Below are positions 32,093-41,440 of a stretch of DNA of 64,000 nucleotides, one piece after another. Both the position numbers and the translations under genes were made by a program. Numbering within the stretch: the first letter of the stretch is position 1; each line of letters opens with the position of its first letter. The notes below the pieces were generated by a model that was not told the DNA's origin, made no database searches, and saw only the letters and a program-made list of their open reading frames with translations. The stretch is from Cloacibacillus evryensis DSM 19522. Its GTDB lineage: Bacteria; Synergistota; Synergistia; Synergistales; Synergistaceae. Location: assembly GCF_000585335.1 (NCBI RefSeq), contig NZ_KK073872.1, positions 3,153,283 to 3,217,282 on the forward strand, given 5' to 3'.

Positions 32093-33169
32093 ATGAAAAT
32101 GACCTTCAGGTGGTACGGCGAGAAAAACGACAGCATACCTCTGAAATACATAAAACAGATACCGGGCTGCTCCGGCCTCATGGGCTTCATCGACAAGGCC
32201 GCCGGCGCGCTCTGGAGCGAACAGGAGATCAAAGAATACGTCGACCATGTCCACGCCGCGGGGCTGGAGGTCGAAGTGATCGAAAGCGTCAACGTCCACG
32301 AGGATATCAAGCTCGGGCTGCCGTCGCGCGAAGAATATATCGACAATTACATAAAAACGATAGAAAACCTCGCGAAATACGGCGTCAAAGCGATAGTCTA
32401 CAACTTCATGCCCGTATTTGACTGGCTCCGCACAGACCTCGCGCGCGAGATCCCCGAAGACGGCTCGAACTCGCTTTACTACGACGAAGCCGAACTGGCC
32501 GGCATGACGCCCGTCGACATCGTTGAAAGCACCGCGAAAAACTCAAAAGGCTTCACGCTGCCCGGATGGGAACCTGAAAGGCTGAAAGACCTGGAGCGCG
32601 TCCTCGCGCTCTACAAAGGCGTCGCTCCCGACGACCTGCGCGCGAACTACAAATATTTTCTGGAAAAGATCGTCCCAACCTGCGAAAAATGCGGCGTGCG
32701 CATGGCCGTCCACCCCGACGACCCGGCGTGGCCCGTCTTCGGGCTTCCGCGCATAGCGCACACACAGGAAGATTTTGACAAGATCGTATCCTTCGCCGAC
32801 AGTCCTGCAAACGCGCTCTGCCTCTGCACCGGCTCGCTCGGCTCGAGCCCGGAGAACGACATCCCCGGAGCCATAAGGCACTTCGGAGAGAAAAACCGCA
32901 TCGCCTGCGTCCACGTGCGCAACGTGAAATATTTAGGCCATCGCAAATTCCGCGAGGCGGCGCACCTTTCAAGCGACGGCTCGCTCGACATGTACGAAAT
33001 AATGAAGGCGATATACGAAACGACGCCGGAGACGTACATCCGCCCCGACCACGGCCGCATGATATGGGACGAAAAGGGCCGCCCCGGCTACGGCCTCTAC
33101 GACAGAGCGCTGGGGATAGCGTACCTGAACGGCCTATGGGAAGCGCTCGATAAAGGACAGAAAAGATAA
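32093..33169 (+). CDS. uxuA: Mannonate dehydratase
   Basis: This 358-residue TIM-barrel enzyme converts D-mannonate to 2-keto-3-deoxygluconate. It starts [26 protein letters not shown], broken here after 20 in the reading but continuous in the gene, and shows [31 protein letters not shown] and CVHVRNVKY, which contain the metal-binding His and Cys residues of the UxuA family. AAGGGGG precedes the start. The product feeds KdgK and Eda encoded 10 kb upstream. Confidence 0.95.
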   Translation: MKMTFRWYGEKNDSIPLKYIKQIPGCSGLMGFIDKAAGALWSEQEIKEYVDHVHAAGLEVEVIESVNVHEDIKLGLPSREEYIDNYIKTIENLAKYGVKAIVYNFMPVFDWLRTDLAREIPEDGSNSLYYDEAELAGMTPVDIVESTAKNSKGFTLPGWEPERLKDLERVLALYKGVAPDDLRANYKYFLEKIVPTCEKCGVRMAVHPDDPAWPVFGLPRIAHTQEDFDKIVSFADSPANALCLCTGSLGSSPENDIPGAIRHFGEKNRIACVHVRNVKYLGHRKFREAAHLSSDGSLDMYEIMKAIYETTPETYIRPDHGRMIWDEKGRPGYGLYDRALGIAYLNGLWEALDKGQKR

Positions 33170-33184
33170 GATCGGGGCGAAAAA

Positions 33185-34264
33185 ATGAAACGTGTAAAAT
33201 ATGGCGAGATGTTCGAGCTCTTTTACTCGATAACCACAGGGCTCGGATTCACAGAAAGCAAGGCGATGACGGCCGCGGGGATATTCACAGACAACAGCTG
33301 TGACGGAGTTTATTCGCACGGGCTGAACCGCTTTCCGCGCTTCGTCTCGTATATCGAAAAGGGTGTGGTCGCCCCGTGCGCCGAGCCCGCGAAGGAAATA
33401 TCGTTCGGCGCAATTGAGCGATGGAACGGCAACCTCGGTATCGGCTGCACAAACGCATACCAGGCTATGGAACGGGCGGTGGCGCTTGCCTCCGAATACG
33501 GCATTGGCTGTGTTGCAATGAGAAACACAAATCACTGGATGCGCGGCGGCACATATGGCATTGAGGCCGCGAGCAAAGGTTTTATCGGTATATGTTGGAC
33601 AAACACCGCGGCGAACATGCCGGCGTGGGGCGCGAAGAGCTGTTCAGTCGGCAACAATCCGCTCGTCTTTGCTTTTCCGCTGAAAAGTGCGCCGATGGTA
33701 ATAGATGGCGCCCTCGCCCAATATTCCTACGGCGCTCTCGAAAGCGCGGTGATGGACGGGCGCAAACTTCCGTTCCCCGGAGGCTTTGACGCGGACGGAA
33801 GGCTCACAGACGACCCCGCCGCCATCCTCGCCACGAATAGGGTGCTCCCGATAGGTTTTTGGAAAGGCTCGGGCTACTCTCTGCTGCTTGATGTGATAGG
33901 GGCGGCACTTTCCGGCGGTTTGACCGTGCCTGATGTCGCTCGCATGGGTGACGAGATCGCATTAACGCAGGTGTTCATAGCGATAGACCCTGAAAAGACC
34001 TCAAGCCGCGAAGCGGTGGACGAGATGTCCAACAAACTCATCCGAGAATTTAAAACCGCGGAGCCAGTAGAGGAGGGAAAACCAATCTATTATCCCGGTG
34101 AAAAGGCCGCTCTTACAAGGAAAGAAAATATAAAAAACGGCATTCCCGTAAACGAGACGATTTGGGACGAAATGCTCGCAAAGGCCGCGTCGTTTCCTCA
34201 CGCGAAAAACCCGACTTCCGCGCTTGATATGTGGATGAAGATGCGTATACAATCGGCAAAATAG
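33185..34264 (+). CDS. Ldh_2-family (YiaK/YlbC-like) NAD(P)H-dependent 2-oxoacid reductase
   Basis: This 359-residue protein belongs to the malate/L-sulfolactate/diketogulonate dehydrogenase family: DGVYSHGLNRFPRFVSYIEKG, GCVAMRNTNHWMRGGTYG with the catalytic His, and WTNTAANMPAWG. Closest in feel is 2,3-diketo-L-gulonate reductase (YiaK). In this operon it probably reduces a keto sugar acid, 15 bp after uxuA with GGGGCG as ribosome-binding site. Substrate is inferred. Confidence 0.88.
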   Translation: MKRVKYGEMFELFYSITTGLGFTESKAMTAAGIFTDNSCDGVYSHGLNRFPRFVSYIEKGVVAPCAEPAKEISFGAIERWNGNLGIGCTNAYQAMERAVALASEYGIGCVAMRNTNHWMRGGTYGIEAASKGFIGICWTNTAANMPAWGAKSCSVGNNPLVFAFPLKSAPMVIDGALAQYSYGALESAVMDGRKLPFPGGFDADGRLTDDPAAILATNRVLPIGFWKGSGYSLLLDVIGAALSGGLTVPDVARMGDEIALTQVFIAIDPEKTSSREAVDEMSNKLIREFKTAEPVEEGKPIYYPGEKAALTRKENIKNGIPVNETIWDEMLAKAASFPHAKNPTSALDMWMKMRIQSAK

Positions 34265-34296
34265 GCCCGGCATCTCTCTGTGGATGCCGGCCTCTT
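34264..34296 (+). terminator. Terminator after the uxu operon
   Basis: CCGGCATC (34267-34274) and GATGCCGG (34283-34290), extended by GGCC on both sides, form a perfect stem followed by TCTTCC. The T-run is weak. Confidence 0.6.
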
Positions 34297-34361
34297 CCCG
34301 GTGGATTGAAACAGTTAGGGGACGCGCCGTGCCGCCAAATGCCGGACGGCCGCCATTTATT

Positions 34362-34910
34362 TCAATTCTTCCTGCCTCTTTTCTCCAGAGCCGCCGCTAA
34401 ACGGTCTGAAAGGACCTTTCCCAGCCAGCCGGTCAATATCCCGATCATCGCGCCGGCGAGCACGTCCGTCGGGAAATGCAGGTAGAGGTAGAGGCGCGAG
34501 AAGGCTATCAGCACCGCCAGCGCCGCCGCGGGCCGCCACCAGCGGCAGCGGCTGAAATAAAGCGCGGAGGCCGCGGCAAAGGCGGCTCCCGTATGACCGG
34601 AGGGGAATGAGAAATCACCGGGGCGCGTGACGAGCAGCTGTACGGCGGTATTAAAGTCGCAGGGGCGGGGGCGGGCCACAAACGGCTTGAGGATGCCGTT
34701 GCAGATCACGACCTCGATGATCAGGGCCAGAAGCAGCGCGCCGCCGGCCCTGCGCACGCGCCCGTTCGGAAAGAGGAGCGCCAGGACCCCCGCGGCGAAC
34801 CAGAGCAGCCCCGAATCGCCCAAGCGCGTGATCAGAGACATCAACACGTCGCCGATACCGCTGCGCATATTGCTCTGGATAAAATCCAGGAACGTAAATT
34901 CAAAGCTCAT
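34362..34910 (-). CDS. PAP2-family membrane phosphatase
   Basis: This 182-residue protein shows the three phosphatase motifs of the PAP2 superfamily: KPFVARPRP (KX6RP), FPSGHTGAA (PSGH) and SRLYLYLHFPTDVLAG (SRX5HX3D), with about five membrane segments. It would dephosphorylate undecaprenyl diphosphate or a phospholipid such as phosphatidate or phosphatidylglycerophosphate outside the membrane. It is convergent with the uxu operon and lies 222 bp downstream of the response-regulator gene, so it may be separately transcribed. Confidence 0.93.
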   Translation of the reverse strand: MSFEFTFLDFIQSNMRSGIGDVLMSLITRLGDSGLLWFAAGVLALLFPNGRVRRAGGALLLALIIEVVICNGILKPFVARPRPCDFNTAVQLLVTRPGDFSFPSGHTGAAFAAASALYFSRCRWWRPAAALAVLIAFSRLYLYLHFPTDVLAGAMIGILTGWLGKVLSDRLAAALEKRGRKN

Positions 34911-35132
34911 GGCGGATCATCCGTTCCACTCTTGAGATACGGCGCGAAACGTCCGCGCCGGCCATTTACGGCGATCGGCCTTTAAAATCGACTTTTGCAT
35001 CCTCCGCATGAAAAGCACCTCCTGTTTCCTTCTGCGGGTACAGGATAACAGGAAGTTATAAACCGGATATTTTATGAGTTTAAACAGATGATAAAATCCG
35101 CGGCGGCGTCCAGCGGGAATACGGCCCTGCCG

Positions 35133-35822
35133 TCATTGCCCCTTAAAACGGTAGCCCGCGCCCCAAACCGTCTGTATATAGCGCGGTTTGCCCGGGTCCT
35201 CTTCGATCTTTTCGCGCAGCCTGTTGATATGGACGGCCACGGTAGAGTTGTCGCCCATCGCCTCCATGCCCCAAATATTTTCGTAAAGCGCCTCGCGGCT
35301 GAATACTCGCTCCGCGTTCAGCATCAAAAAGAGCAGCAGCTCATATTCTTTGTTTTTCAGTTCCGTCTCTTTGCCCTCCACCGTCACCCGCCGCGAGGCC
35401 GTGTTCACCGCAACGCCGCCAAGCGTTATTTCCGCGGGCGCGGCCGAGGGCTGGGTCAGGCGGGCGTAGCGCGCCAGATGGGCCTTCACGCGCGCCACGA
35501 GCACGCCGGGCGAGAAGGGCTTTTCAATGTAGTCGTCGGCTCCGAGGCCCAGACCGCGGATCTTATCGATGTCCTCCTGCCGCGCGGTCACCATCAGGAT
35601 GGGGATGTCGAGCTTTTCCCGCAGCTTCCGGCAAACAGTAAAGCCGTCGACTCCGGGCAGCATAAGGTCGAGCAGGATCAGGTCGAAGCCGCCCGAAAGT
35701 CCGCGGGCCAGGCCGCTCGTGCCGTCCTGGGCGCTTTCAACGGAAAATCCGTTCAGCTCAAGGTAATCGCGTTCGATCTCCGTGATCGAAATGTCGTCCT
35801 CGATGATCAGAATTTTACTCAT
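35133..35822 (-). CDS. OmpR/PhoB-family response regulator
   Basis: This 229-residue protein has a receiver domain with acidic pocket E8-D9-D10, phosphoacceptor D52 (LILLDLMLPG), T79 and K101 (EKPF), and a C-terminal OmpR winged helix (about 130-229, ending VWGAGYRFKG). Its start overlaps the sensor kinase gene by eight bases, with the kinase upstream. Targets are not evident. Confidence 0.96.
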   Translation of the reverse strand: MSKILIIEDDISITEIERDYLELNGFSVESAQDGTSGLARGLSGGFDLILLDLMLPGVDGFTVCRKLREKLDIPILMVTARQEDIDKIRGLGLGADDYIEKPFSPGVLVARVKAHLARYARLTQPSAAPAEITLGGVAVNTASRRVTVEGKETELKNKEYELLLFLMLNAERVFSREALYENIWGMEAMGDNSTVAVHINRLREKIEEDPGKPRYIQTVWGAGYRFKGQ

Positions 35823-37260
35823 GTGCGTCTCCCTTCCCGGGCAGCCAAATCAAAATCGCCAGCCCTCCGCCGGCGGCGTTTTCCGCGCTGATGACGCCGC
35901 CCATCCGTGATATCGCCTTCGCCGCGATGGCGAGCCCCAGGCCGCTGCCCTGCCGCGGGTCGCGGCGCGCCGGGTCGCTGCGGTAAAAGAGCTCGAATAG
36001 CTTCGGCAGCGCCTCTTCGGGAACGCCGGGGCCGTCGTCAGTCATCGTCAGCAGAAAGCCTTCGCCCTCTGGCCGGAGTTCGACCGTCATGCGCCCCTGC
36101 GCGGCGGTCTTATATTTCGCGGCGTTGTCCAGCACGTTCGTCAAAACGCGGCGCAGCTCAGTGGGATCGGCGAATATCTCCGCGCGGCTGAGACTTGAAT
36201 CTATGCGCAGCCCCCTCGCCTCATACTCGCCGCCGGTCTCGCGCAAAAGCGTTTCGATCTCCTCATCGAGACGAAGCGGCCTCGGATGCACCGGGTATTC
36301 CTCCAGATCCATTTTGGAAAAGAGGAATATCTGCGAGACCATTCGCTGGATGTCCTCCGCCTTCGCCTTGATCGTCAGCAGGTATTTATGGCGCGCCTGC
36401 GGCGTCTGCGCGACGCCGTCCAACAGCCCCTCGACATAGGCCTGTATCGAGGTCAGCGGGGAGCGCAGGTCGTGCGAGATGCCGGCCATCAGCTCACGGC
36501 GGCTCTCCTCCTGCCGTTGAGTCTCGTCCACCGAGGCCTTCAGGCGTCCCGCCATCTCATTGAAGGCGTCGCAGACCGGCGCGAATTCGTCCCGTTCGTT
36601 GTAGACGATCCGGTGGTCCAGGTTGCCGTCGCGGATCTGGCAGACTCCGTCCGCCAGGATATCGAGCGGGTCGGCGATCTTTTGCAGCATGAATTTAGTC
36701 AGGAAACGGTTCGTCAGCAAGACGGACAAAAATATGGCAAAGAGCAGCACTATCGCGGCAAAGACGACGGCGGCCTTGAGAGTGGAATAGGAGAACTCGC
36801 TGTTGCTGTGAAAGACGTATATCTGCCACAGCCCCTCTTTGGCGGCCATCCTGTGAGCATAGAGGTTTCTGCCGTCGCGGGAGAGCATGCCTTCGCCCTG
36901 CAGCGCTTCGGCCGCGGAGACGAACGCCGCGTCATGCGCGGACCGGCTGCCGTAAGTAAAATAGGATTTTCCGTCCAACAGGACGGAGAGCGTCATTTCG
37001 CTGCGTTCTAGGAACCCGCTCAGCTCCCTGAGCTTATCCGCCCGTTCCCCGGGCTTTGCCCGCAGAGCCTTTTCCACCGTCTCCGAGATCGCCGCCGCGG
37101 CCTCGAAAAAGTCCTCGCTCTCCTCGAAGCCCAGGCCGGTCCCGTGCTCCACCACATACCAGATGCCGGAGATGCAGGCGACGCCGACAAGCACCGAAAT
37201 GAAGACCGGTGCGAGGATCATGCACAAATTGGAGAGAAAAAGCCGTTTTTTGATCGTCAC
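35815..37260 (-). CDS. Membrane sensor histidine kinase
   Basis: This HAMP-containing kinase has 481 residues from the GTG at 37260 (497 if GTG 37308 is used). It has a first membrane segment at about residues 10-37, a ~125-residue extracytoplasmic domain, a second segment at about 162-184, a HAMP linker, the phosphoacceptor H263 (GISHDLRSPLTSIQ), an N-box (NVLDNAAKY) and ATP-lid motifs DDGPGVP and GSGLGLAIA. It pairs with the response regulator next to it. The kinase-first gene order is less common than regulator-first. Neither start has a strong ribosome-binding site. Confidence 0.93.
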   Translation of the reverse strand: MTIKKRLFLSNLCMILAPVFISVLVGVACISGIWYVVEHGTGLGFEESEDFFEAAAAISETVEKALRAKPGERADKLRELSGFLERSEMTLSVLLDGKSYFTYGSRSAHDAAFVSAAEALQGEGMLSRDGRNLYAHRMAAKEGLWQIYVFHSNSEFSYSTLKAAVVFAAIVLLFAIFLSVLLTNRFLTKFMLQKIADPLDILADGVCQIRDGNLDHRIVYNERDEFAPVCDAFNEMAGRLKASVDETQRQEESRRELMAGISHDLRSPLTSIQAYVEGLLDGVAQTPQARHKYLLTIKAKAEDIQRMVSQIFLFSKMDLEEYPVHPRPLRLDEEIETLLRETGGEYEARGLRIDSSLSRAEIFADPTELRRVLTNVLDNAAKYKTAAQGRMTVELRPEGEGFLLTMTDDGPGVPEEALPKLFELFYRSDPARRDPRQGSGLGLAIAAKAISRMGGVISAENAAGGGLAILIWLPGKGDAHE

Positions 37261-37359
37261 CTGAGACACCCGCTTTACGCACGTTATTCCGATACATAAC
37301 GATACCACGAAATCTTAAACTGTCGATAAACTGACGGAAATTCCCGGGACAGACACATG

Positions 37360-37396
37360 AACGCCGGCCGCCCTAGCCCGCGGCGACCGGCGTTTT
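37360..37396. terminator. Possible terminator hairpin upstream of the sensor kinase
   Basis: AACGCCGG (37360-37367) and CCGGCGTT (37387-37394) pair perfectly; TTTTC follows on the plus strand only. No plus-strand gene ends here, so its use is unclear; it may be a backup for the terminator at 37419. Confidence 0.45.
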
Positions 37397-37418
37397 CATT
37401 AAAATAATCGAGACATCG

Positions 37419-37450
37419 AAAAAACGCCGCGCGTTTACCGCGGCGGCGTT
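37419..37450 (-). terminator. Terminator of the yedE-yedF operon
   Basis: On the minus strand AACGCCGC and GCGGCGTT (37450-37443 and 37430-37423) form a G+C-rich stem followed by a T-run (to 37419). It lies 43 bp after the yedF-like stop. Confidence 0.85.
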
Positions 37451-37492
37451 TTCTGAAACCTATCCTTTATCTCTTGCGGAAACGGGCAGCCG

Positions 37493-37708
37493 CTATTTTT
37501 TCGCAGTTACGGCAAACCCCGTCTCGGTCTCCTTCCACTCCGTCTTCCATCCGGCGTGCTGCGCGAAACGGATGACGTTTTCACGCGAAGTGACGGTATC
37601 GACAAGTATCTCCACGCTGCCGGAACTCATCTTGTCAAGCACCCTCTTGGTCTCTATCACAGGCTGCGGGCAGGAGAGGCCGCGCGCGTCGACGATCTTC
37701 TTTTCCAT
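37493..37708 (-). CDS. yedF: TusA/YedF-family sulfur-selenium carrier protein
   Basis: This 71-residue protein begins KKIVDARGLSCPQPVIETK with the SCPQP motif, whose Cys carries persulfide or selenium in the TusA/SirA family. It is the single-domain form; the two-domain YedF has an extra C-terminal DsrE-like part that is missing here. The gene is 12 bp after the YedE-type transporter, and in that pairing it is tied to selenium metabolism rather than tRNA thiolation. The name is assigned on context. Confidence 0.85.
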   Translation of the reverse strand: MEKKIVDARGLSCPQPVIETKRVLDKMSSGSVEILVDTVTSRENVIRFAQHAGWKTEWKETETGFAVTAKK

Positions 37709-37720
37709 CTCTAAAACCTC

Positions 37721-38803
37721 CTATGCCATCTTATTTCTGAAGCCGAATCCGACCAGCAGACAGAATATAAGCCCGATTATCGTCGCAGGCGCGCCGAAAC
37801 CGCCGATTCCGGCGCCGGAGCTCGCAAGCGAAAAGTTATGCGCGAAGGCCGCGCCCACAAGCATGCCGAGGATGAAGCTCCCCGCGTCGGAGTCGCCCTC
37901 GCCCGACATGATAAGCATCCTGCCGGGACAGCCGCCGGCCAGCGTGAAGGCGAGTCCGGAGAGCACCATGCCGAGGAAGTTCCAGAGCTGCATCGTATGC
38001 GCCACGGGCTGTCCCTCAAAACCGGCTTTGAACTGGCCGAGAGCCATGTTAGCGACAAACGCCGCGAGGATGAAGGCGGCGATGCCCTTAAACAGGTGCG
38101 GATCCCTGACCATGATCAGGTCGCGCACCGCGCCGATCGTGCAGAAACGCGTGCGCTGCGCGAGCCAGCCGACGACGAGTCCGGCGCCGAGCGAGATAAG
38201 GATGGGGGCGTGAGCCGCTCCCGGCCCCTTCTCTGAAAAGAAGATCGGGCCGGCGCCTTCGGGACCGAAGAGCGGCCTGGCAAAGAGCAGCGCGAGGATG
38301 GCCAGGGCAAGCAGCGGCATTACGAGTCCCGCCGCTTTCGGCGTGGGTCGCGCCGCGCCGAGGCTGAAGCCGTTATAGAGGAACCAGACGCCGATGCCGA
38401 TACCGGCGATCAGCCCCGCGATGCCGGCGATGGCGTTCCAGTCCCCTCCCGCGAGGCGCAGATAGGCCCGCCACGGGCAGCCGAGGAAGACGAGCGCGCC
38501 GATCATCGCGAAGAAGCCCAGCGCGAAGCGCACCATCGGCGAAGAGCCGCCGCGCGGCCTGTATTCCGCAAAGGCCAGCGCCGAAGCGAAGGCTCCGAGG
38601 ATAAAGCCCGCGATCTCAGGGCGCAGATACTGCACGACGGCGGCGCGGTGCAGACCGAAGGCGCCGGCGATATCCCGCGTGAAGCAGGCGACGCAGAATC
38701 CCATATTTCCGGGGTTCCCAAACTTCACAAGCAGCGCCGCAATGACGCCGAGGATGAGTCCGGCTATCGCCGGGCCATTCTTTGACATAAGAAAACGATC
38801 CAA
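37721..38803 (-). CDS. yedE: YedE-family membrane protein (selenium/sulfur transport)
   Basis: This 360-residue protein has about ten membrane segments and the sulf-transp (YeeE/YedE) motifs: two related halves, each with a conserved Cys environment (NMGFCVACFTRDIAG, FLGCPWRAYLRL, RTRFCTIGAVRDLIMV, LAGGCPGRMLIMSGEG). The TTG start at 38803 follows AGGAGG by eight bases, a strong site; a longer frame starting at 38884 adds a hydrophilic tail with no site. YedE next to YedF is a known marker of selenium use; thiosulfate uptake is the alternative. Confidence 0.88.
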   Translation of the reverse strand: MDRFLMSKNGPAIAGLILGVIAALLVKFGNPGNMGFCVACFTRDIAGAFGLHRAAVVQYLRPEIAGFILGAFASALAFAEYRPRGGSSPMVRFALGFFAMIGALVFLGCPWRAYLRLAGGDWNAIAGIAGLIAGIGIGVWFLYNGFSLGAARPTPKAAGLVMPLLALAILALLFARPLFGPEGAGPIFFSEKGPGAAHAPILISLGAGLVVGWLAQRTRFCTIGAVRDLIMVRDPHLFKGIAAFILAAFVANMALGQFKAGFEGQPVAHTMQLWNFLGMVLSGLAFTLAGGCPGRMLIMSGEGDSDAGSFILGMLVGAAFAHNFSLASSGAGIGGFGAPATIIGLIFCLLVGFGFRNKMA

Positions 38804-39309
38804 AATATTTACCTCCTGTTGGCTTTGATTGTGAAAAAACATAAAACGACCACGCGCCGGCAGGCGTACCGGCCGTCTCCTCACATATCAATACAGCAGA
38901 AAAGAAAAGTGTTTATCCTTTTAAAAGCGGGCATGCGGGAGGACGGCAACAGACGGCAGACTCGGTACACGAGCCGAATTAACCGATCACGTCATGACAG
39001 CCTTCCCCCTTAAAAAATTCTTTTACATAACATCTTCTCTATTATAAGCACTAACCTTATACTTTTGCAATTTGTGTCAGGAGATTGTTGTGCAAGAGCC
39101 TAAACAGCGGACGGCTGCGTTCCGCGGGCAATTATCCCGGCAAAAAATGTTCTTAAAAAGAAACATTTAATCATTATGCCTACGCAGAGAGATATAAGCA
39201 TAAAGCGCAATGTGCAGACGATAAAATAAGATTATACTTACCAATATGATGCTATGAGAATAAATAACAGGGGAAAATATAAGTCCGATGCGGGAAGGGA
39301 TGAAACAAA
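38804..39309. other. ~500-bp intergenic region before the small unknown gene
   Basis: The left part would be the 5' leader of yedE on the minus strand; GCCGG/CCGGC at 38856-38873 (minus reading) followed by a T-rich stretch looks like a weak attenuator. A second small hairpin, CTCG-GTACA-CGAG, lies near 38960-38973. I tested 38930-39020 for a selenocysteine tRNA and found no acceptor or T-arm. No gene is supported. Confidence 0.4.
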
Positions 39310-39588
39310 ATGACTGCGAGCAGAGAATCCAAGGGGCCGACAGCAAAAAGGATAAGAAGGAGTCCCGAACTGCTTATAAAAGAGCTTGATACAAAAATGA
39401 AAAAACTGGAAGAGCGGATCTATAAAAAAAATAAGGATGCGGTCCATTATATTGGCGCAGCCATTTTAAAGCGCGCCAATTTTGATTTCTCCTCTTTTAC
39501 GCACGAGGATCTGGAAGCGGTCCAAAATATGACGCCGCGCGGCGAAGCCATGATAACGGAAATCATCAAAAAAGCCAACCAGAGCTAA
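39310..39588 (+). CDS. Small basic, helical protein of unknown function
   Basis: This 92-residue frame has AAGGGA about ten bases before its ATG and a terminator 24 bp after its stop, so it is probably real. It is rich in Lys, Arg and Glu; residues 18-40 (LLIKELDTKMKKLEERIYKK) look like a coiled coil, followed by HYIGAAILKRANFDFSS. It has no signal peptide or recognisable motif. A DNA-binding or structural role is only a guess. Confidence 0.6.
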   Translation: MTASRESKGPTAKRIRRSPELLIKELDTKMKKLEERIYKKNKDAVHYIGAAILKRANFDFSSFTHEDLEAVQNMTPRGEAMITEIIKKANQS

Positions 39589-39611
39589 TGTCCCCCCATA
39601 AACCCCAGAGC

Positions 39612-39645
39612 AGAGAGAGGCGGTCCTTGACCGTCTCTCTTTGTG
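39612..39645. terminator. Terminator between the small gene and ilvA
   Basis: AGAGAGAGGCGGTC and GACCGTCTCTCT pair with a two-base bulge; TTTGTG follows on the plus strand. It may serve both converging genes. Confidence 0.7.
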
Positions 39646-39693
39646 CTTTGAGGAACCCCGGCAAACAGGTACGTCCGCAGGCCGGACGCGCCG

Positions 39694-40947
39694 CTATATG
39701 AGGAATTGGAAAAGATCGGGCTTGTCGTTTAGATATTCGTAGACGATGTTGTGCTGCTTCATTCGCTTGACAAGCGGCGCGAAATCCTCCGCGTGGCGCA
39801 GCTCGATCCCCACCACCGCGGGACCGCGTTCGCGCGAGTTTTTCTTGGAATACTGGAAGTGCGTGATGTCGTCGTCTGGGCCGAGCACCCGCTCAAGAAA
39901 TTCGCGCAGCGCGCCCGCCCTCTGCGGGAAGCGCAGGATGAAATAATGCTTCAGCCCCTGGTGGAGCTGCGAGCGTTCCTTGATCTCCTCCATACGCGTT
40001 ATGTCGTTGTTGCTGCCGCTGATGACGCAGACGACGTTCTTGCCGCGGATATCATCTTTTATATATTCAAGCGCGGAGACTGATACGGCTCCCGCGGGTT
40101 CAACGACGATGGCGCTCTCATTATAGAGGCTCAATATCGTCGTGCAGATCTGCCCCTCAGGCACCTGAACGAGGCGGTCCACCACCTCGCGGCAGATGTC
40201 AAAGGTGATGTCCCCCGCCTTGCGCACCGCGATGCCGTCCGCGAAGGTGTCTATTTCGGACAGCTCGACCGGCTCTCCCGCGTCAAAGGCCGCCTTCATC
40301 GAGGCCGTGCCGGTGGATTCCACGCCGACGACGCAGGTCTCCGGGCTGAGGCTCTTGAAGACGCTGCCGACTCCCGCCATCAGCCCGCCGCCGCCGATCG
40401 GCAGCAGGATATAGTGAAAGTCTCCGAATGCCTCGTTGAGAATATCGAGGGCCAGCGTAGCCTGCCCTTCGATTATCTGCGGATCGTTGAAGGGGTGGAT
40501 GAAGGTGCCGTTCTGCGACTCGCACCAGGCGACCGCCTCGCTGCAGGCGTCGTCGTAGGTGTCGCCCGTCAGCACGATGTTTATATTATCCTTGCCGAAC
40601 ATCTTTACCTGGTTTATCTTCTGTTTCGGCGTCGGTTTCGGCATAAAAATGGTCCCCTGGATGTCAAGCTTGTTGCAGGCGAGGGCGACCCCCTGCGCGT
40701 GGTTGCCCGCCGAGGCGCAGACGACGCCGCGCGCGAGCTCCTCCTGCGAAAGCCCGGATATCTTGTTATAGGCGCCGCGTATCTTATAAGAACGGACGAT
40801 CTGCATATCCTCGCGCTTGAGCCAGATATTGGCTCCATACCGTTCGGACAACTGGATGTTCAGCATAAGCGGCGTATTTACCACTACGCCGCTTATGCGC
40901 TGCTTTGCTTTCTGAATATCGTGAAGCTGAGGCCGGTAGTCTGACAT
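39694..40947 (-). CDS. ilvA: Threonine ammonia-lyase (short form)
   Basis: This 417-residue fold-type II PLP enzyme has the cofactor lysine K55 (SYKIRGAYN), the phosphate-binding GGGGLMAG loop and a single C-terminal ACT-like domain (about 325-417). It deaminates threonine (and serine) to a 2-oxo acid. The length and one regulatory domain match TdcB/IlvA forms with a short tail, so biosynthetic and catabolic roles are both possible. It starts nine bases after an exported-protein gene and is downstream of a cyuA-type gene, which favours amino acid fermentation as a role. Confidence 0.93.
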   Translation of the reverse strand: MSDYRPQLHDIQKAKQRISGVVVNTPLMLNIQLSERYGANIWLKREDMQIVRSYKIRGAYNKISGLSQEELARGVVCASAGNHAQGVALACNKLDIQGTIFMPKPTPKQKINQVKMFGKDNINIVLTGDTYDDACSEAVAWCESQNGTFIHPFNDPQIIEGQATLALDILNEAFGDFHYILLPIGGGGLMAGVGSVFKSLSPETCVVGVESTGTASMKAAFDAGEPVELSEIDTFADGIAVRKAGDITFDICREVVDRLVQVPEGQICTTILSLYNESAIVVEPAGAVSVSALEYIKDDIRGKNVVCVISGSNNDITRMEEIKERSQLHQGLKHYFILRFPQRAGALREFLERVLGPDDDITHFQYSKKNSRERGPAVVGIELRHAEDFAPLVKRMKQHNIVYEYLNDKPDLFQFLI

Positions 40948-40956
40948 CTTAAGACC

Positions 40957-41415
40957 CTAAAGCCTTACGTTGATGATCGCCGTGACGCCCACGCCCTTGA
41001 CGCGGCGGAAACGCTGGATCGGGTTGAGCGAATCTATCGGGATCAGCGCCGTCGCGCGGACGCTGCTGAATTCTCCCTCAAGCTGTGCCACCGCCTTGGT
41101 ACGGTCGATGGCGTCCTTGGTCGTAGCGCCGACCTGGGCGGCGCCAATACGCGTGCCGTCGCCGATCGAGACGATAGGCACCACCTTTGTGTATCCCTCA
41201 TACTTGACGCCTTTGTTGAAGGTGATCGTGTTGATGAAATCGTTCATCTGCGGCGAGATGGCCGTTACGAGCCAGCCGCCGGCGACGCCGATGGCTCCTT
41301 TCTTGAGGATGTCACCGAGGTCCAGCGCCTTTGCCGCGGGTACGGATACCACCATCACCGCGCAGATAAGCGCCGCCGCCACGGCGTTATGGATTTTTTT
41401 CTTCATCATTCTCAT
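40957..41415 (-). CDS. Exported protein of unknown function
   Basis: This 152-residue protein has a classical signal peptide (basic MRMMKKK, hydrophobic VAAALICAVMVVSV, likely cleavage after AKA). The mature part has a glycine-rich segment (GAIGVAGGWLVTAI) and repeated beta-like stretches ending in VGVTAIINVRL, resembling lipid-A-free periplasmic beta proteins but no family I can name. AAAGG precedes the ATG by six bases. It lies between cyuA and ilvA, nine bases from ilvA, so it is co-transcribed with it. Confidence 0.75.
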   Translation of the reverse strand: MRMMKKKIHNAVAAALICAVMVVSVPAAKALDLGDILKKGAIGVAGGWLVTAISPQMNDFINTITFNKGVKYEGYTKVVPIVSIGDGTRIGAAQVGATTKDAIDRTKAVAQLEGEFSSVRATALIPIDSLNPIQRFRRVKGVGVTAIINVRL

Positions 41416-41440
41416 TTCAGACCTTTCTTTTAATATACCG

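Noticed and set aside
38930-39020. Possible selenocysteine tRNA
   Set aside because: No acceptor stem, T-arm (TTC motif) or TCA anticodon arrangement; only a small hairpin remains.
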